The notes beneath the pieces were generated by a model that saw only the letters and a list, made by a program, of their open reading frames with translations, had not been told where the DNA came from and did no database searches. From Nocardia araoensis NBRC 100135 (GTDB taxonomy: Bacteria; Actinomycetota; Actinomycetes; Mycobacteriales; Mycobacteriaceae), in contig NZ_BAFR01000048.1 of assembly GCF_000308435.1 (NCBI RefSeq), forward strand, positions 16,612-80,611: a stretch of DNA of 64,000 nt, given 5' to 3'. Position numbers and translations under genes: made by a program. Shown here piece by piece: positions 38,201 to 47,819 of the stretch (position 1 is its first letter; every line of letters begins with the position of its first letter).

Positions 38201-41200
38201 ATCAACCCGGTGCACCGGCTCGGCGACCTGTCCGAGTGGGTCGTCGACGGCAAGGGCGCGGTGCATCCGCCCAGCGGCGCGACCCTGGTCGAGACCACCG
38301 GTCCGGAGCCGGAGCACGCTTACCTGGAGCTGACCGTTCCGCTGCTGGCAGGCAACGCCGTGCGCATCCGGATCACGGTGCCCACCTCGGTCTACAACGG
38401 TGGCGCTCCGGTCGTCACCGAGGACGACGCCGACGAGGCCATGGCCGCGCTGCTCGCGGTCGCGGCGGGACAGGCTCTGCCCGAGGTCAAGGGCAAGGTC
38501 GCGCACGTGAACCTGGCCTGGACGCCGGATCTGATCGCCGATCACGCCGGAGTCACCGGTTCCGGCCTGCCCGCCGCGCTGAGCACGCTCGGCCGCACCG
38601 TGCCCGACGTGCTGGTCGGCGCGTGCTGGCCCGCCGTGTTCGCGGTGCTCGGAGCGACCCGCACCGCGAAGGACGAAAGCGTCATCGAGGGCATGCTCGA
38701 CCTCGTCCACCTGGACCACCAGGTGCATCTCGCCGGTGAGCTGCCCGCCGAGACCAGTGTGCTCGCGGTGCGCGCGGAGGCGGGGGAGACCGTCGACACC
38801 GACCTGGGCCGCGTCGTCGAGGTGCACGTGCGGATCACCGCCATGCTGGACAAGCCCGAGACCGGGATGTCGATGCCGGTGCTGGCCACCCTGACCGAGC
38901 GATTCGCGATCCGCGGGCGCACCGGCGCGGGCGAACTCACCGATCCGCCGCGCGCGGCGGGCACGGTGTCCGACGCGGCCACCGACACCCCGCGCAGGCG
39001 TCGTCGCGACGTCACGATCGTGGCTCCGCGCACCATGCACGCCTTCGCCGCCGTCTCCGGCGATCACAACCCGATCCACACCAGCGACGCCGCCGCGAAG
39101 CTCGCCGGGCTCGGCGGCCCGATCGTGCACGGCATGTGGCTGTCGGCGGCCGCGCAGCACGTCGTGTCGGCGGTCGATCCCACGAGTTCGGCGCCCGCGC
39201 GGACGCTGACCGCTTGGACCACCCGGTTCCTCGGCATGGTCCGCCCTGGCGCGCAGATCGATGTGCGCGTCGAGCGTGTCGGGCTCGACGCTGGCAGCGA
39301 GATCATCGAGGTCTCCTGCCGCACCGAGGGCGAGCTGGTGATGACCGCGACCGGTCGCACCGCGGCGCCGAAGACCGTCTACGCCTTCCCCGGCCAGGGC
39401 ATCCAGCGCAAGGGAATGGGACTGGACGCCCGGTCCCGGTCGAAGGCGGCCAAGGAGATCTGGGACCGCGCGGACAAGCACACCCGTGCGGCGCTCGGCT
39501 TCTCGATTCTCGCCGTGGTGCGGGACAACCCGACCTACCTGAAGGCGCGCGGCGTCGAACACCGCCACCCGGACGGCGTGCTGCACCTGACCCAGTTCAC
39601 CCAGGTCGCCATGGCGACCCTCGGTGTCGCCCAGATGGCGGAACTGCGCGAGTCCGGGGCGTTCGTCGAGGGTGCGCTGCTCGCGGGCCACTCGGTGGGC
39701 GAGTACAACGCGCTCGCCGCCGTGGCCGGAGTGCTGCCGCTGGAGGCGGTGCTCGAGGTCGTGTTCCAACGTGGTTCCGCGATGCACGAGCTGGTGCCGC
39801 GGGATGCGCAGGGGCGCAGCGACTATCGGATGGCCGCGATCCGGCCTTCGCAGATCGGCGTGCCCGACGCGGAGGTCGTCGACTTCGTCAAGGAAGTCGG
39901 CGAGCGGGTCGGGGAGTTCCTCGAGGTGGTCAACCTGAACCTGCGCGGTTCGCAGTACGCGATCGCGGGCACGGTGGCAGGCCTGGAGGCACTGGAGGAG
40001 GAGATCGACCGCAGGCGTGCCGAATTCGGTGGCAAGCGGGCGTTCATCCTGGTCCCCGGCATCGACGTGCCGTTCCACTCCACGGTGCTGCGCAAGGGCG
40101 TTCCGGAATTCCGGCAGAAGCTCGAACAGCTCCTGCCGGTGGACCTGCGTCCGGAGACCCTGATCGGCCGCTACATCCCGAACCTGGTGCCGAGGCTGTT
40201 CTCGCTCGAGCGGGCGTTCATTCAGGAGATCGCGGACCTGGTGCCGTCCGAACCGCTCGCGGAGGTGCTGGCCGACTTCGACAGCTGGGCCGCCCGGCCG
40301 ACAGAGCTGTGCCGCGTGGTGCTGATCGAGTTGCTCGCCTGGCAGTTCGCCAGCCCGGTGCGCTGGATCGAGACCCAGGACCTGCTGTTCACCGACCCGG
40401 CCCAGGGCGGTCTCGGTATCGAGCGGTTCGTCGAGATCGGTCTCGGCGCGACGCCGACGGTGGCCAACCTGGCCTCCCAGACGCTGAAGCTGCCCGCCTT
40501 CGGCGGCGCGAAGGTGGATGTGCTCAACATCGAGCGCGAGGCGGCGATCGTCTACGCGACCGACACCGATCCCGCCACGGTCGACGAGCCGGTGGAGGAG
40601 CCCGCCGCCGCGGCGGCTCCGGCAGCCGCCGTCGCCGCGGCCCCCGTTGCCGCGCCCGCCCCGAGTTCGGGCGGCCCGCGTCCGGACGACATCGCGTTCA
40701 CCGCAGCCGACGCCACGCGCGTGCTGATCGCGCTGTGGACCAAACTGCGCCTGGACCAGATCGGCCCGGTGGACACCATCGAGGGCCTGTGCGACGGCGT
40801 GTCGTCGCGGCGCAACCAGCTGCTGGTCGACCTCGGCTCCGAGCTCTCGCTCGGCGCGATCGACGGCGCGGCCGACGCCGACATGGGTGCGCTGTCCGCG
40901 ACGGTGGAGCGGCTCGCCCGCACCTACCGTCCGTTCGGCACGGTGCTCACCGACGCCATCGGCGACCATCTGCGCAAGGTGTTCGGCCCGTCCGGCAAGC
41001 GTCCGGCCGCGATCGCGGATCGGGTCAAGAAGGTCTGGGAACTCGGTGACGGGTGGGCCAGCCACGTGACCGCCGAGGTGTCGCTCGGCACCAGGGAAGG
41101 CACCAGCGTGCGCGGTGGCGACCTGGGCGGCCTGGTCTCCGGCGGGCTGGGTGACGCCGCCTCGGTCGACGCGGCCATCGACGCCGCCGTGCAGGCCGTC

Positions 41201-44200
41201 GCGGCCCGTCGCGGTGTCGCGGTGTCGCTGCCCTCGGCGGGCGGCGGTGGCGGCGCGACCGTGGACGCCGCCGCGCTGGGCGAGTTCACCGAGCAGATCA
41301 CCGGACGTGACGGCGTGCTGGCCACGGCCGCGCGCGTCGTGCTCGAACAGCTCGGATTGTCCGAGCGCGTGTCCGCGCCGGAAGCGACCGAGGACTCCCT
41401 GGTCGATCTGGTGTCGGCCGAACTCGGTTCGGATTGGCCGCGTCTGGTCGCGCCCGCGTTCGACGCCCGCAAGGCCGTGCTGCTGGACGACCGGTGGGCC
41501 ACGGCGCGCGAGGATCTGGCCCGGCTGTGGCTCGCCGACGACGCAGGCAGCGCGAACGGACCGGTCACCGGTTTCCTCGGTGCGGGTGAAGCCGTTGCGG
41601 CGCAGGCGAACTGGTGGCGGCAGCGGGCGATGCACGAGGCGCGTTCGGTGCTGGCCGGGCTGTACGAGCGCATCGCCGAGGCCGCGCTCAGCACGGAGGA
41701 GCCCGGGCTGTGGTCCTCCGACATCGCGGTGATCACCGGCGCGAGCAAGGGATCGATCGCCGCGGCGGCGACCGCCCGGCTGCTCAGCGGTGGGGCCACG
41801 GTGGTGGTCACCACCTCCTCGCTGAACGACGAACGCCTCGCCTTCTACCGCAAGCTCTACCGCGATAACGCCCGCCACGGCGCGGCCCTGTGGGTCGTGC
41901 CCGCCAACATGGCGTCCTACCAGGACATCGACGCCCTGATCGACTGGATCGGCACCGAGCAGGTCGACAGCGCGGGCGGCGCGAAGATCAAGATCAAGGA
42001 CGCGATGACGCCCACCCTGCTGCTGCCGTTCGCGGCGCCGCGGGTGGCCGGTGATCTCGCGGACGCGGGCGCGCGCGCCGAGATGGAGATGCGCGTGCTG
42101 CTGTGGTCGGTCGAGCGGCTGATCGGCGGCCTGTCCAAGCTGGGCGCCGATCACGACGTGGACGCGAAACTGCACGTGGTGCTGCCGGGTTCGCCCAACC
42201 GCGGCATGTTCGGCGGCGACGGCGCCTATGGCGAGTCGAAGGCGGCGCTGGACGCGGTGGTCGCCAAGTGGCGGGCCGAGAAGTCGTGGTCGTCGCGGGT
42301 CACCCTGGTGCACGCGCTGATCGGCTGGGTGCGCGGCACCGGCTTGATGGGCCACAACGACCCGATGGTCGAGGCGGTCGAGAAGGCGGGCGTGCAGACC
42401 TGGTCCACCGCCGAGATGGCCGACGAGCTGCTCAAGTGGTGCACCTCGCGGGCCCGCCAGGTGACCGCGACCGGCCCGCAGCAGATCGACCTGACCGGTG
42501 GCCTGGCCAGGGCCAAGCTGGACCTGCCCGCGCTGGCCAAGCAGGCCGCGGAGCAGGCCGAGGGCGAGACCGGCGCGGACGCCGGTCGCACGATCGCCGC
42601 GCTGCCCGCGCCGCCGACCGTGACCTCCGCGCTGCCGGTGCCCGAGTGGGGCGAGGTGACCGCGGATCCGGCCGACATGGTGGTCATCGTCGGCGCGGGC
42701 GAGCTCGGCCCGTACGGCTCGGCGCGTACCCGCTTCGAGATGGAGGTCTCCGACGAGTTGTCGGCGGCGGGCGTGCTGGAACTCGCCTGGACCACCGGCA
42801 TGGTGACCTGGGAGAACGACCCGAAGCCGGGTTGGTACGACGCCGCGTCCGGTGACTACGTGCCCGAGCACGAGCTGGCCGAGCGCTACCACGACGCCGT
42901 GGTCGCCCGCTGCGGTGTGCGCCGCTACGAGGACGACGGCGCCATGACCGACAACTCGGCTCCGCTGATGACCTCGGTGTTCCTCGACCAGGACCTGTCG
43001 TTCACGGTGGGCGGCGAGGCCGAGGCGCGCGCCTTCCACGCCGCCGATCCGGAGCACACGGTGATCACGCCGGTCGCCGACTCCGGCGACTGGACGGTGA
43101 CGCGCAAGGCGGGCACCGAGATCCGCGTGCCGCGCCGGGCCAAACTCTCGCGCACCGTCGGCGGCCAGATCCCGACCGGCTGGGACCCCACCATCTGGGG
43201 CATCTCGCCCGATATGGCCGCTTCGGTGGACCGGGTCGCGCTGTGGAACATCGTCTGCACGGTGGACGCGTTCATCGGCTCCGGGTTCAGCCCCGCCGAG
43301 TTGATGAGCTGGGTGCATCCCTCGCTGGTCGCCAACACGCAGGGCACCGGCATGGGCGGCATGTCCTCGATGCGCTCGCTGTACATCGACAACCTGCTCG
43401 GCGAGTCGCGCCCGAACGACATCCTGCAGGAGGCGCTGCCGAACGTGGCGCTGGCGCACGTGGTGCAGTCCTACGTCGGCAGCTACGGCGCGATGGTGCA
43501 CCCGGTGGCGGCCTGCGCCACCGCCGCGGTGTCGGTCGAGGAGGGCGTCGACAAGATCCGGCTCGGCAAGGCCGACCTGGTCGTGGCGGGCGGTTACGAC
43601 GATCTCGGCATCGAGGGCATCGTCGGCTTCGGTGACATGTCGGCCACCGCGGATTCGGCGGCCATGAGCGCCAAGGGCATCAGCGACCGCTACTTCTCCC
43701 GCGCCAACGACCGCCGCCGCGGCGGGTTCATCGAATCGCAGGGCGGTGGCACGGTCCTGTTGGCCCGCGGCAGCGTCGCGCTGGAGATGGGCCTGCCGGT
43801 GCTGGGCGTGGTGGCCTACGCGCAGTCCTTCGCCGACGGCGTGCACACCTCCATCCCGGCTCCGGGACTGGGTGCGCTGGGCGCCGGTCGTGGCGGGCCG
43901 GAGTCCAGGCTGGCCGGCGAGCTGCGCAAGCTCGGCGTGACCCCGGACGAGATCGCGGTGGTGTCCAAGCACGACACCTCGACGGCGGCCAATGATCCGA
44001 ACGAGTCCGAACTGCACGAACGGCTCGCGACGGCCATCGGACGCTCGGACGGCGCTCCGCTGTTCGTGGTCTCGCAGAAGACCCTCACCGGGCACGCCAA
44101 GGGCGGCGCGGCCGCCTTCCAGCTCATCGGCCTGTGCCAGGTACTGGAGCAGGGCGTCATCCCGCCGAACCGCAGCCTCGATTGCGTCGACGAGAAGATG

Positions 44201-44596
44201 CAGGCCTTCCCGCACCTGGTGTGGCTGCGCGAACCGCTGCGGCTGGGCGGTCGCCTTCCGCTGAAGGCGGGTCTGGTCACCTCGCTCGGCTTCGGCCACG
44301 TGAACGGTCTGTTGGCGATCGTGCACCCGGAGGCGTTCATCCAGGCCATCGAGCCGGGACGGCGCGAGGAGTACCAGCGCAAGGCGCAGGAGCGTCAGCT
44401 GGCCGGTCGGCAGCGGTTCGTGGAGGCGATGTGCGGCGGCGCGCCGCTGTACGAGCGTCCCGCGGATCGCAGGCTCGGCGGGGAGGGCACCCCGTCCCAG
44501 CGGGCCCGGCAGCTGGAGGCCGACGTGCTGCTGTCGCCGGAGGCGCGCCTCGGTCAGGACGGCGCCTACCGCGCGAAGGGCATCGGATGCGCGTAA
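35279..44596 (+). CDS. fas: Type I fatty acid synthase (multifunctional)
   Basis: A ~3105-residue cytosolic megasynthase making C16-C26 acyl-CoA for phospholipids and mycolic acid alpha-branches. Domain order follows mycobacterial FAS-I: acetyltransferase (GHSQG, Ser165), enoylreductase (GGKAGGHHSWED), dehydratase (SGDHNPIH), malonyl/palmitoyl transferase (GHSVGEY, Ser1472), ACP (DLGSELSLG, likely pantetheine Ser1854), ketoreductase and ketosynthase (AACATAAVS, Cys2746). A TTG at 35279 is chosen because GGAGAAGGAAG precedes it by ~10 bases; an in-frame ATG at 35249 has a poor site. AcpS, which activates its ACP, follows by 76 bases. Residue numbers assume the TTG start. Confidence 0.97.
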   Translation: MTINESTKTEAGQSTKVVAAAGKAASGGARSPLLDRLLGGVPYALAFGGQGAQWLSELEEIARDSALEPELTALVNEAAALLEPVAAQLLVVRPVGFDPIGWMLENELADGDEGETSAAPAESVLRSAAVSMPGVLLTQVAAVRALRLQGLDPAEHAPVAIVGHSQGLLAAAAVEAGGARDAELLAVAQMIGAAAGLVARRRGLMPAGERSPMVAVSNVDPEQLGAVVAEVCAGADPAAAVVVSIRNGRRRAVLSGPPAQLERVRQRCAQIHDEQARERDAKVRGGSVFAPVFEDVAVDVAFHHPALADTVDLVSSWATQCGLDAELAGELARQILVDPVDWVGVVDGVISAGAQWILDLGPGDLLSRVTGGTLKGTGLGIVAAATRAGQRSLLTPGAAPEPAAPWSAFAPRPVRLPNGRIVVETAFTKLTGRSPILLAGMTPTTVDAKIVAAAANAGHWAELAGGGQVTEQIFADRVAELQKLLHPGRAVQFNSLFLDPYLWKLQLGGKRLVQRARTAGAPFDGVIVTAGIPELEEAVALIQELTEVGITHVAFKPGTVAQIRAVLRIADEVPDYPVIMHIEGGKAGGHHSWEDLDDLLLDTYAELRNRANVVVCVGGGIGTPERATEYLTGQWAVRHGYPVMPLDGVLVGTAAMATLEATTAPEVKQLLVDTPGTPDWVGAGTASGGMASGRSQLGADIHEIDNAASRTGRLLDEVAGDGEAVAARRDEIIAALNATAKPYFGDLATMTYQDWLERYVELAVGLDRRKDFDCGTDLGDAIAEATRSVWLDITWRDRFAEMVRRTESRLHPADRGEIPTLFASDDDFEDPVAALCALKDAYPATAQTLLHPADVPFFISLCKTPGKPVNFVPVVDADVRRWWRSDSLWQAHDPRYSADQVCVIPGTVSVAGITRVDEPVGELLDRFEQDTAYSLVRAGVAPVPVDARRTAGVTSGPIDAVLAAPDVQWAGRTAINPVHRLGDLSEWVVDGKGAVHPPSGATLVETTGPEPEHAYLELTVPLLAGNAVRIRITVPTSVYNGGAPVVTEDDADEAMAALLAVAAGQALPEVKGKVAHVNLAWTPDLIADHAGVTGSGLPAALSTLGRTVPDVLVGACWPAVFAVLGATRTAKDESVIEGMLDLVHLDHQVHLAGELPAETSVLAVRAEAGETVDTDLGRVVEVHVRITAMLDKPETGMSMPVLATLTERFAIRGRTGAGELTDPPRAAGTVSDAATDTPRRRRRDVTIVAPRTMHAFAAVSGDHNPIHTSDAAAKLAGLGGPIVHGMWLSAAAQHVVSAVDPTSSAPARTLTAWTTRFLGMVRPGAQIDVRVERVGLDAGSEIIEVSCRTEGELVMTATGRTAAPKTVYAFPGQGIQRKGMGLDARSRSKAAKEIWDRADKHTRAALGFSILAVVRDNPTYLKARGVEHRHPDGVLHLTQFTQVAMATLGVAQMAELRESGAFVEGALLAGHSVGEYNALAAVAGVLPLEAVLEVVFQRGSAMHELVPRDAQGRSDYRMAAIRPSQIGVPDAEVVDFVKEVGERVGEFLEVVNLNLRGSQYAIAGTVAGLEALEEEIDRRRAEFGGKRAFILVPGIDVPFHSTVLRKGVPEFRQKLEQLLPVDLRPETLIGRYIPNLVPRLFSLERAFIQEIADLVPSEPLAEVLADFDSWAARPTELCRVVLIELLAWQFASPVRWIETQDLLFTDPAQGGLGIERFVEIGLGATPTVANLASQTLKLPAFGGAKVDVLNIEREAAIVYATDTDPATVDEPVEEPAAAAAPAAAVAAAPVAAPAPSSGGPRPDDIAFTAADATRVLIALWTKLRLDQIGPVDTIEGLCDGVSSRRNQLLVDLGSELSLGAIDGAADADMGALSATVERLARTYRPFGTVLTDAIGDHLRKVFGPSGKRPAAIADRVKKVWELGDGWASHVTAEVSLGTREGTSVRGGDLGGLVSGGLGDAASVDAAIDAAVQAVAARRGVAVSLPSAGGGGGATVDAAALGEFTEQITGRDGVLATAARVVLEQLGLSERVSAPEATEDSLVDLVSAELGSDWPRLVAPAFDARKAVLLDDRWATAREDLARLWLADDAGSANGPVTGFLGAGEAVAAQANWWRQRAMHEARSVLAGLYERIAEAALSTEEPGLWSSDIAVITGASKGSIAAAATARLLSGGATVVVTTSSLNDERLAFYRKLYRDNARHGAALWVVPANMASYQDIDALIDWIGTEQVDSAGGAKIKIKDAMTPTLLLPFAAPRVAGDLADAGARAEMEMRVLLWSVERLIGGLSKLGADHDVDAKLHVVLPGSPNRGMFGGDGAYGESKAALDAVVAKWRAEKSWSSRVTLVHALIGWVRGTGLMGHNDPMVEAVEKAGVQTWSTAEMADELLKWCTSRARQVTATGPQQIDLTGGLARAKLDLPALAKQAAEQAEGETGADAGRTIAALPAPPTVTSALPVPEWGEVTADPADMVVIVGAGELGPYGSARTRFEMEVSDELSAAGVLELAWTTGMVTWENDPKPGWYDAASGDYVPEHELAERYHDAVVARCGVRRYEDDGAMTDNSAPLMTSVFLDQDLSFTVGGEAEARAFHAADPEHTVITPVADSGDWTVTRKAGTEIRVPRRAKLSRTVGGQIPTGWDPTIWGISPDMAASVDRVALWNIVCTVDAFIGSGFSPAELMSWVHPSLVANTQGTGMGGMSSMRSLYIDNLLGESRPNDILQEALPNVALAHVVQSYVGSYGAMVHPVAACATAAVSVEEGVDKIRLGKADLVVAGGYDDLGIEGIVGFGDMSATADSAAMSAKGISDRYFSRANDRRRGGFIESQGGGTVLLARGSVALEMGLPVLGVVAYAQSFADGVHTSIPAPGLGALGAGRGGPESRLAGELRKLGVTPDEIAVVSKHDTSTAANDPNESELHERLATAIGRSDGAPLFVVSQKTLTGHAKGGAAAFQLIGLCQVLEQGVIPPNRSLDCVDEKMQAFPHLVWLREPLRLGGRLPLKAGLVTSLGFGHVNGLLAIVHPEAFIQAIEPGRREEYQRKAQERQLAGRQRFVEAMCGGAPLYERPADRRLGGEGTPSQRARQLEADVLLSPEARLGQDGAYRAKGIGCA

Positions 44597-44672
44597 GCGG
44601 AAGCGCGGCGGGGAAACTCGCCGCGCAGGGTCCGCGCGCGGGCTCGCCGAGCACGTCGTAGGCTGCCCGCCT

Positions 44673-45110
44673 ATGACGATCCTCGGTATCGGCTTGGACT
44701 TGGTGACCATCTCCGAGTTCGCCGAACAGCTCGAACGCGCCGGAACGACCATGCTCAGGGAAAGTTTCACCGCGGGAGAGCGGCGCTACTGCCAGAGCAA
44801 AGGCACCGACCCGGCGCGCAGCTACGCGGCGCGGTGGGCGGCGAAAGAGGCGGTGCTCAAAGCATGGGCATCGTCGCGGTTCGCCCGTCGCCCGCAGATC
44901 GGGGACAACCCCTATCCGCTGATCGAGGTGGTCAACGACGCGTGGGGCAGGCCGAGCATCAAACTGCACGGCCTGGCCGCGGAATTCCTGCCCCGGGTGC
45001 GGGTTCACCTCTCGCTGACGCACGACGGCGACACCGCCGCCGCGATGGTGGTGCTCGAAGACCCGGGCGAACTGGCCGACCTCATCGAAGGGCGCGAGAG
45101 CGCCGGTTGA
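44673..45110 (+). CDS. acpS: Holo-[acyl-carrier-protein] synthase
   Basis: 145 residues. It transfers 4'-phosphopantetheine from CoA to the FAS-I ACP serine. GIGLDLVTISEF (Asp of the Mg site) at the N-terminus and WAAKEAVLKAW (Glu of the Mg site) are the two AcpS signatures, followed by VHLSLTHDGDTAAAMVV. It is slightly longer than most AcpS (~125-130) owing to the GDNPYPLIEVVNDAWG region. The fas-acpS pairing is conserved across mycolic-acid bacteria; the 76-base gap suggests one transcript. It is followed at once by a hairpin terminator. Confidence 0.96.
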   Translation: MTILGIGLDLVTISEFAEQLERAGTTMLRESFTAGERRYCQSKGTDPARSYAARWAAKEAVLKAWASSRFARRPQIGDNPYPLIEVVNDAWGRPSIKLHGLAAEFLPRVRVHLSLTHDGDTAAAMVVLEDPGELADLIEGRESAG

Positions 45111-45117
45111 GCCGCGC

Positions 45118-45145
45118 GGTGGTCCCGGTTCCCGCCGGGACCACC
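45118..45145. terminator. Bidirectional hairpin between acpS and the TetR gene
   Basis: An 11-bp perfect stem GGTGGTCCCGG / CCGGGACCACC with a 6-base loop lies in the 37-base gap between convergent stops. There is no strong T-tract, as is common in high-GC actinobacteria. Confidence 0.75.
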
Positions 45146-45147
45146 CG

Positions 45148-45846
45148 TTATCCTTGGCCGCCGGTACGCGATTCCTTTTCCGCGACGAGCAGGTAGGCGA
45201 CCATCAGCCGCTTGAGCTCGGCGACCGCCTCGGCGCTGCTCTGCTCGTCCTGCACGGAGAAGTTGAGCATCGAATAGACCACGTGCACCAGCACTTCGGC
45301 CATCATGGTGCGCCGTGCGCGCGGGGTGCGCGGCGTGAGCGGGCGCAGCATCTGCGATACGACCTCGGCGAACTGCTTCTCGTGGATCGCTCCGGTGGCC
45401 CGGGTGGACGGCGTGGACTGCATGGCCAGCCACACCTCTCGCCGGGACGGGTCGGTCATCCAGAGGTTGGCCAGGTGGTCGACGAACTGGTTCATGTGCC
45501 GCAACCAGTCCAGTGAGGGAATCTCCCCGTGGAAGTCGGCCAGCTCCTGGGAAACGGCAACCAGATCTCGGCGATTGAGCTCACAGACGATGACGTACTT
45601 GTTGGCGAAGAACTGATACAGCGTGCCGATCGGCACCTCAGCCCTGGCCGCCACCTCCTCACAGGTGAACGACTCGAACCCGACCTCGACGAGCAGTTCC
45701 CTGGACGCCTGGAGTAGGGCGTCGAACTTTCGTTTGCTGCGTTCCTGCGTCGGCCGGCGTCGCGGCATGAGCTCCTGTGGGTCGTCCTGCAGCTCCAACG
45801 CAGGGTCCAGACGGTGCTTCACCCTGGCCTCCGCGCGTACTTCCAC
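45148..45846 (-). CDS. TetR-family transcriptional regulator
   Basis: 232 residues. An N-terminal helix-turn-helix (LLVEVGFESFTCEEVAARAE then VPIGTLYQFFANKYVIV) marks it as TetR; the rest is the ligand/dimerisation domain (WLAMQSTPSTRATGAIH). The GTG at 45846 gives the longest product. The ATG at 45768 (MPRRRPTQERSKRK), with AGGAG close before it, is a plausible alternative start. It converges on fas-acpS but does not resemble FasR as I recall that sequence, so its ligand and targets are unknown. It may act on its own promoter or on nearby lipid genes. Confidence 0.85.
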   Translation of the reverse strand: MEVRAEARVKHRLDPALELQDDPQELMPRRRPTQERSKRKFDALLQASRELLVEVGFESFTCEEVAARAEVPIGTLYQFFANKYVIVCELNRRDLVAVSQELADFHGEIPSLDWLRHMNQFVDHLANLWMTDPSRREVWLAMQSTPSTRATGAIHEKQFAEVVSQMLRPLTPRTPRARRTMMAEVLVHVVYSMLNFSVQDEQSSAEAVAELKRLMVAYLLVAEKESRTGGQG

Positions 45847-46066
45847 GCATCCAGGCTAACGGTAGGCACAAGCGTGCGATACGCGCATCCGCCGTTCGCG
45901 TCCAGCTGCCTTGATTTCCGCTACCCATCCGTAACCGATGCGGCATCGAACATATACCGAGCGCGCGTGCATCGCGGCGTGTGTTCCGAGCAGGGGAATC
46001 CATGGGGCTCATGGCTTTCGGCAAGCCCGTGAGCTCGGTCAATGCACAGAGGGGAAGGCGTGATCA

Positions 46067-47287
46067 GTGGTAGCTGAATCTGTGGTGACTCTCGGCGTTT
46101 CGACCGAACGCGGTGCCGTGCACGCGGTAGCGCTCGCCGACGGCAGGAAGCTGGCCGATCGGGTGCTGCTGCGCCGGGTCGAGCGAACGGACGGTGACAG
46201 TAAGGCGGACGTGGCCGCCGCGGTCGAGACCGCGCTGGACGCCTTGGCCGCGGGGCTGAGCTCGGAGCGGGAAGTCGGTGGGGTGGCGGTCGCCTATCGG
46301 GACGCCGCGGAGCGGCGCGCCATCGTCACCCGTTTGGCGGCAGGCCCGTGGCACAGCGCCTCGATGGTCTCGGTGAAATCGGCCCACCTGAGCGTGGCGA
46401 GCATGATGACGTGGCTGGACGCCTACGACAACCTCCTGGTGTGCGAGGTGGTGCCCGGGTACCACGCGTTCACCCTGGTCGACCGTGGCCGCCGCCGGGT
46501 GCTCGCCGCCGTGGGGCAGATGGGCCGGGCGACGCCGCGGTCGCTGGGCATGGGCGTCACGGCGGCGTGGGATCAGCTCGACGCGGCCGACGCGCGGCCG
46601 GACGCGGTGGTGCTGATCGGCTCGGCGGGCGCCGGATCCGCGGTGCTGACGGCGGTCGAGAAATTCGGGGCGCCGGTGATCCCTTGCACCGTGGGCGCTT
46701 TCGCCTCCGCCGCGGGCGCGGCGTTGAGCGCGCGGCTGGAGCAGGACTGCTACGCCGGACCGGTGAGCGAGTCGACTCGGGCGCGCGGCGGGGTCGCGGT
46801 GTTCGCCGCGGCCGGTGTGCTGGCCAGCGGAATGGTCGTCGGCGGGAGCTACCTGCTGAACGATTCCGAGCAGCCGGTGCCGACCGTCGTGGCGGACGCC
46901 CGGATCGAGGGCGCCGGTGCGGTGCATCCGGCCCCGCCGGTCCAACCCGTGGATACCGGGGCGGACGAGTCGTTCGATGGGGGCGCCGATGTCACCACGT
47001 CCGGGGTGTGGCTTCCGGAGCAGCGCTCGGGGCATGCCCCGAGGCATCGGCCGTTGCCGCTGGTCGAAGCCGACGCGACAACCGGGCCGGAGCAAGAAGT
47101 CCCGGAGCCGCTCGTCCCGGGGACCGGGATTCCGACCGATCGCAAGGTGGGCGCGCCCGACAGTGCGTTGCTGTTCCCCGGTGAGGCTCCACCACCCGCC
47201 GTGTTCACCCCGGAGGCCGCGGACTGGTGGGACGAGCACCTTCGTCTGATGGCGCAGTGGGCAGCCCAGCAGGTCTGGCAGGCCTGA
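46067..47287 (+). CDS. Conserved actinobacterial protein with one membrane segment
   Basis: 406 residues from the GTG at 46067, with GAGGGGAAGG upstream. Residues 1-230 are a globular cytosolic domain opening VVTLGVSTERGAVHAVALAD, which has the look of an actin/hexokinase-like fold (DUF7159-type proteins, from memory). A membrane helix (GVAVFAAAGVLASGMVVGGSYLL, ~240-262) follows, then a ~140-residue Pro/Glu-rich external tail. No catalytic motif is recognised. A cell-envelope role is suggested by topology only. It is followed by a hairpin terminator shared with bcp. Confidence 0.7.
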   Translation: MVAESVVTLGVSTERGAVHAVALADGRKLADRVLLRRVERTDGDSKADVAAAVETALDALAAGLSSEREVGGVAVAYRDAAERRAIVTRLAAGPWHSASMVSVKSAHLSVASMMTWLDAYDNLLVCEVVPGYHAFTLVDRGRRRVLAAVGQMGRATPRSLGMGVTAAWDQLDAADARPDAVVLIGSAGAGSAVLTAVEKFGAPVIPCTVGAFASAAGAALSARLEQDCYAGPVSESTRARGGVAVFAAAGVLASGMVVGGSYLLNDSEQPVPTVVADARIEGAGAVHPAPPVQPVDTGADESFDGGADVTTSGVWLPEQRSGHAPRHRPLPLVEADATTGPEQEVPEPLVPGTGIPTDRKVGAPDSALLFPGEAPPPAVFTPEAADWWDEHLRLMAQWAAQQVWQA

Positions 47288-47302
47288 TCCACCCCCACCT
47301 CG

Positions 47303-47331
47303 GCCCGGCGCCCCTGCGGCGCCGGGCTTTT
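47303..47331. terminator. Terminator between convergent genes
   Basis: A 10-bp stem GCCCGGCGCC / GGCGCCGGGC with a 5-base loop is followed by TTTT on the plus strand. It lies 15 bases after the 406-aa gene and just downstream of bcp on the other strand. Confidence 0.85.
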
Positions 47332-47345
47332 CGTTGCCCGCTTCG

Positions 47346-47819
47346 CTACACCGACAGGTCGCGGCGCAGCTTGGCGACGTGGCCGGTGGCGCGGACGTTG
47401 TACTGCGCGACGGCGATCTTGCCCTCTTCGTCCACCAGGAAGGTCGAGCGGATGACGCCGACGACCGTCTTGCCGTACATGGTCTTCTCGCCGTACGCGC
47501 CCCAGGCGGTGAGCACGGTGCGGTCGGGATCCGACAGCAGCGGGAAGGTCAGTCGCTCCGCGTCGCGGAACTTGGCCAGCTTGGCGGGCTTGTCCGGGGA
47601 GATGCCCACGACGTCGATGCCCGCGCCGTCCAAGTCGGCCAGATTGTCGCGGAAGTCGCAGGCTTGCTTGGTGCAGCCGGGCGTGCTCGCGGCGGGGTAG
47701 AAGTACACGATCACCTTACGACCGCGGTAATCCGACAGCGAGACGTTCTTGCCGTCGGCGTCGGGGAGCGTGAAGTCGGGAGCGGTGTCGCCCGGGGAGA
47801 GTCGTTGGTTGGTGGTCAC
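47346..47819 (-). CDS. bcp: Thioredoxin-dependent peroxiredoxin, Bcp/PrxQ type
   Basis: 157 residues. It reduces hydrogen and lipid peroxides in the cytosol using thioredoxin. The [16 protein letters not shown] motif has the peroxidatic Cys and, five residues on, the resolving Cys of atypical 2-Cys BCPs. The fold begins [20 protein letters not shown] and ends [10 protein letters not shown]. The GTG at 47819 ([11 protein letters not shown]) fits the family; a GTG at 47828 is possible and the longer upstream frame is spurious. M. tuberculosis bcp is also close to fas-acpS and next to a DUF3618 gene. Confidence 0.95.
   Translation of the reverse strand: MTTNQRLSPGDTAPDFTLPDADGKNVSLSDYRGRKVIVYFYPAASTPGCTKQACDFRDNLADLDGAGIDVVGISPDKPAKLAKFRDAERLTFPLLSDPDRTVLTAWGAYGEKTMYGKTVVGVIRSTFLVDEEGKIAVAQYNVRATGHVAKLRRDLSV

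Noticed and set aside
37856..44770. A 2304-aa open frame on the minus strand opposite fas, and an 873-aa one at 35210-37831
   Set aside because: They are mirror frames of a high-GC gene: composition is His/Arg/Asp/Leu-rich without domains, while the plus strand encodes a full FAS-I.
45148..45846. FasR, the activator of fas-acpS
   Set aside because: The TetR sequence does not resemble FasR as remembered; adjacency alone is not enough.
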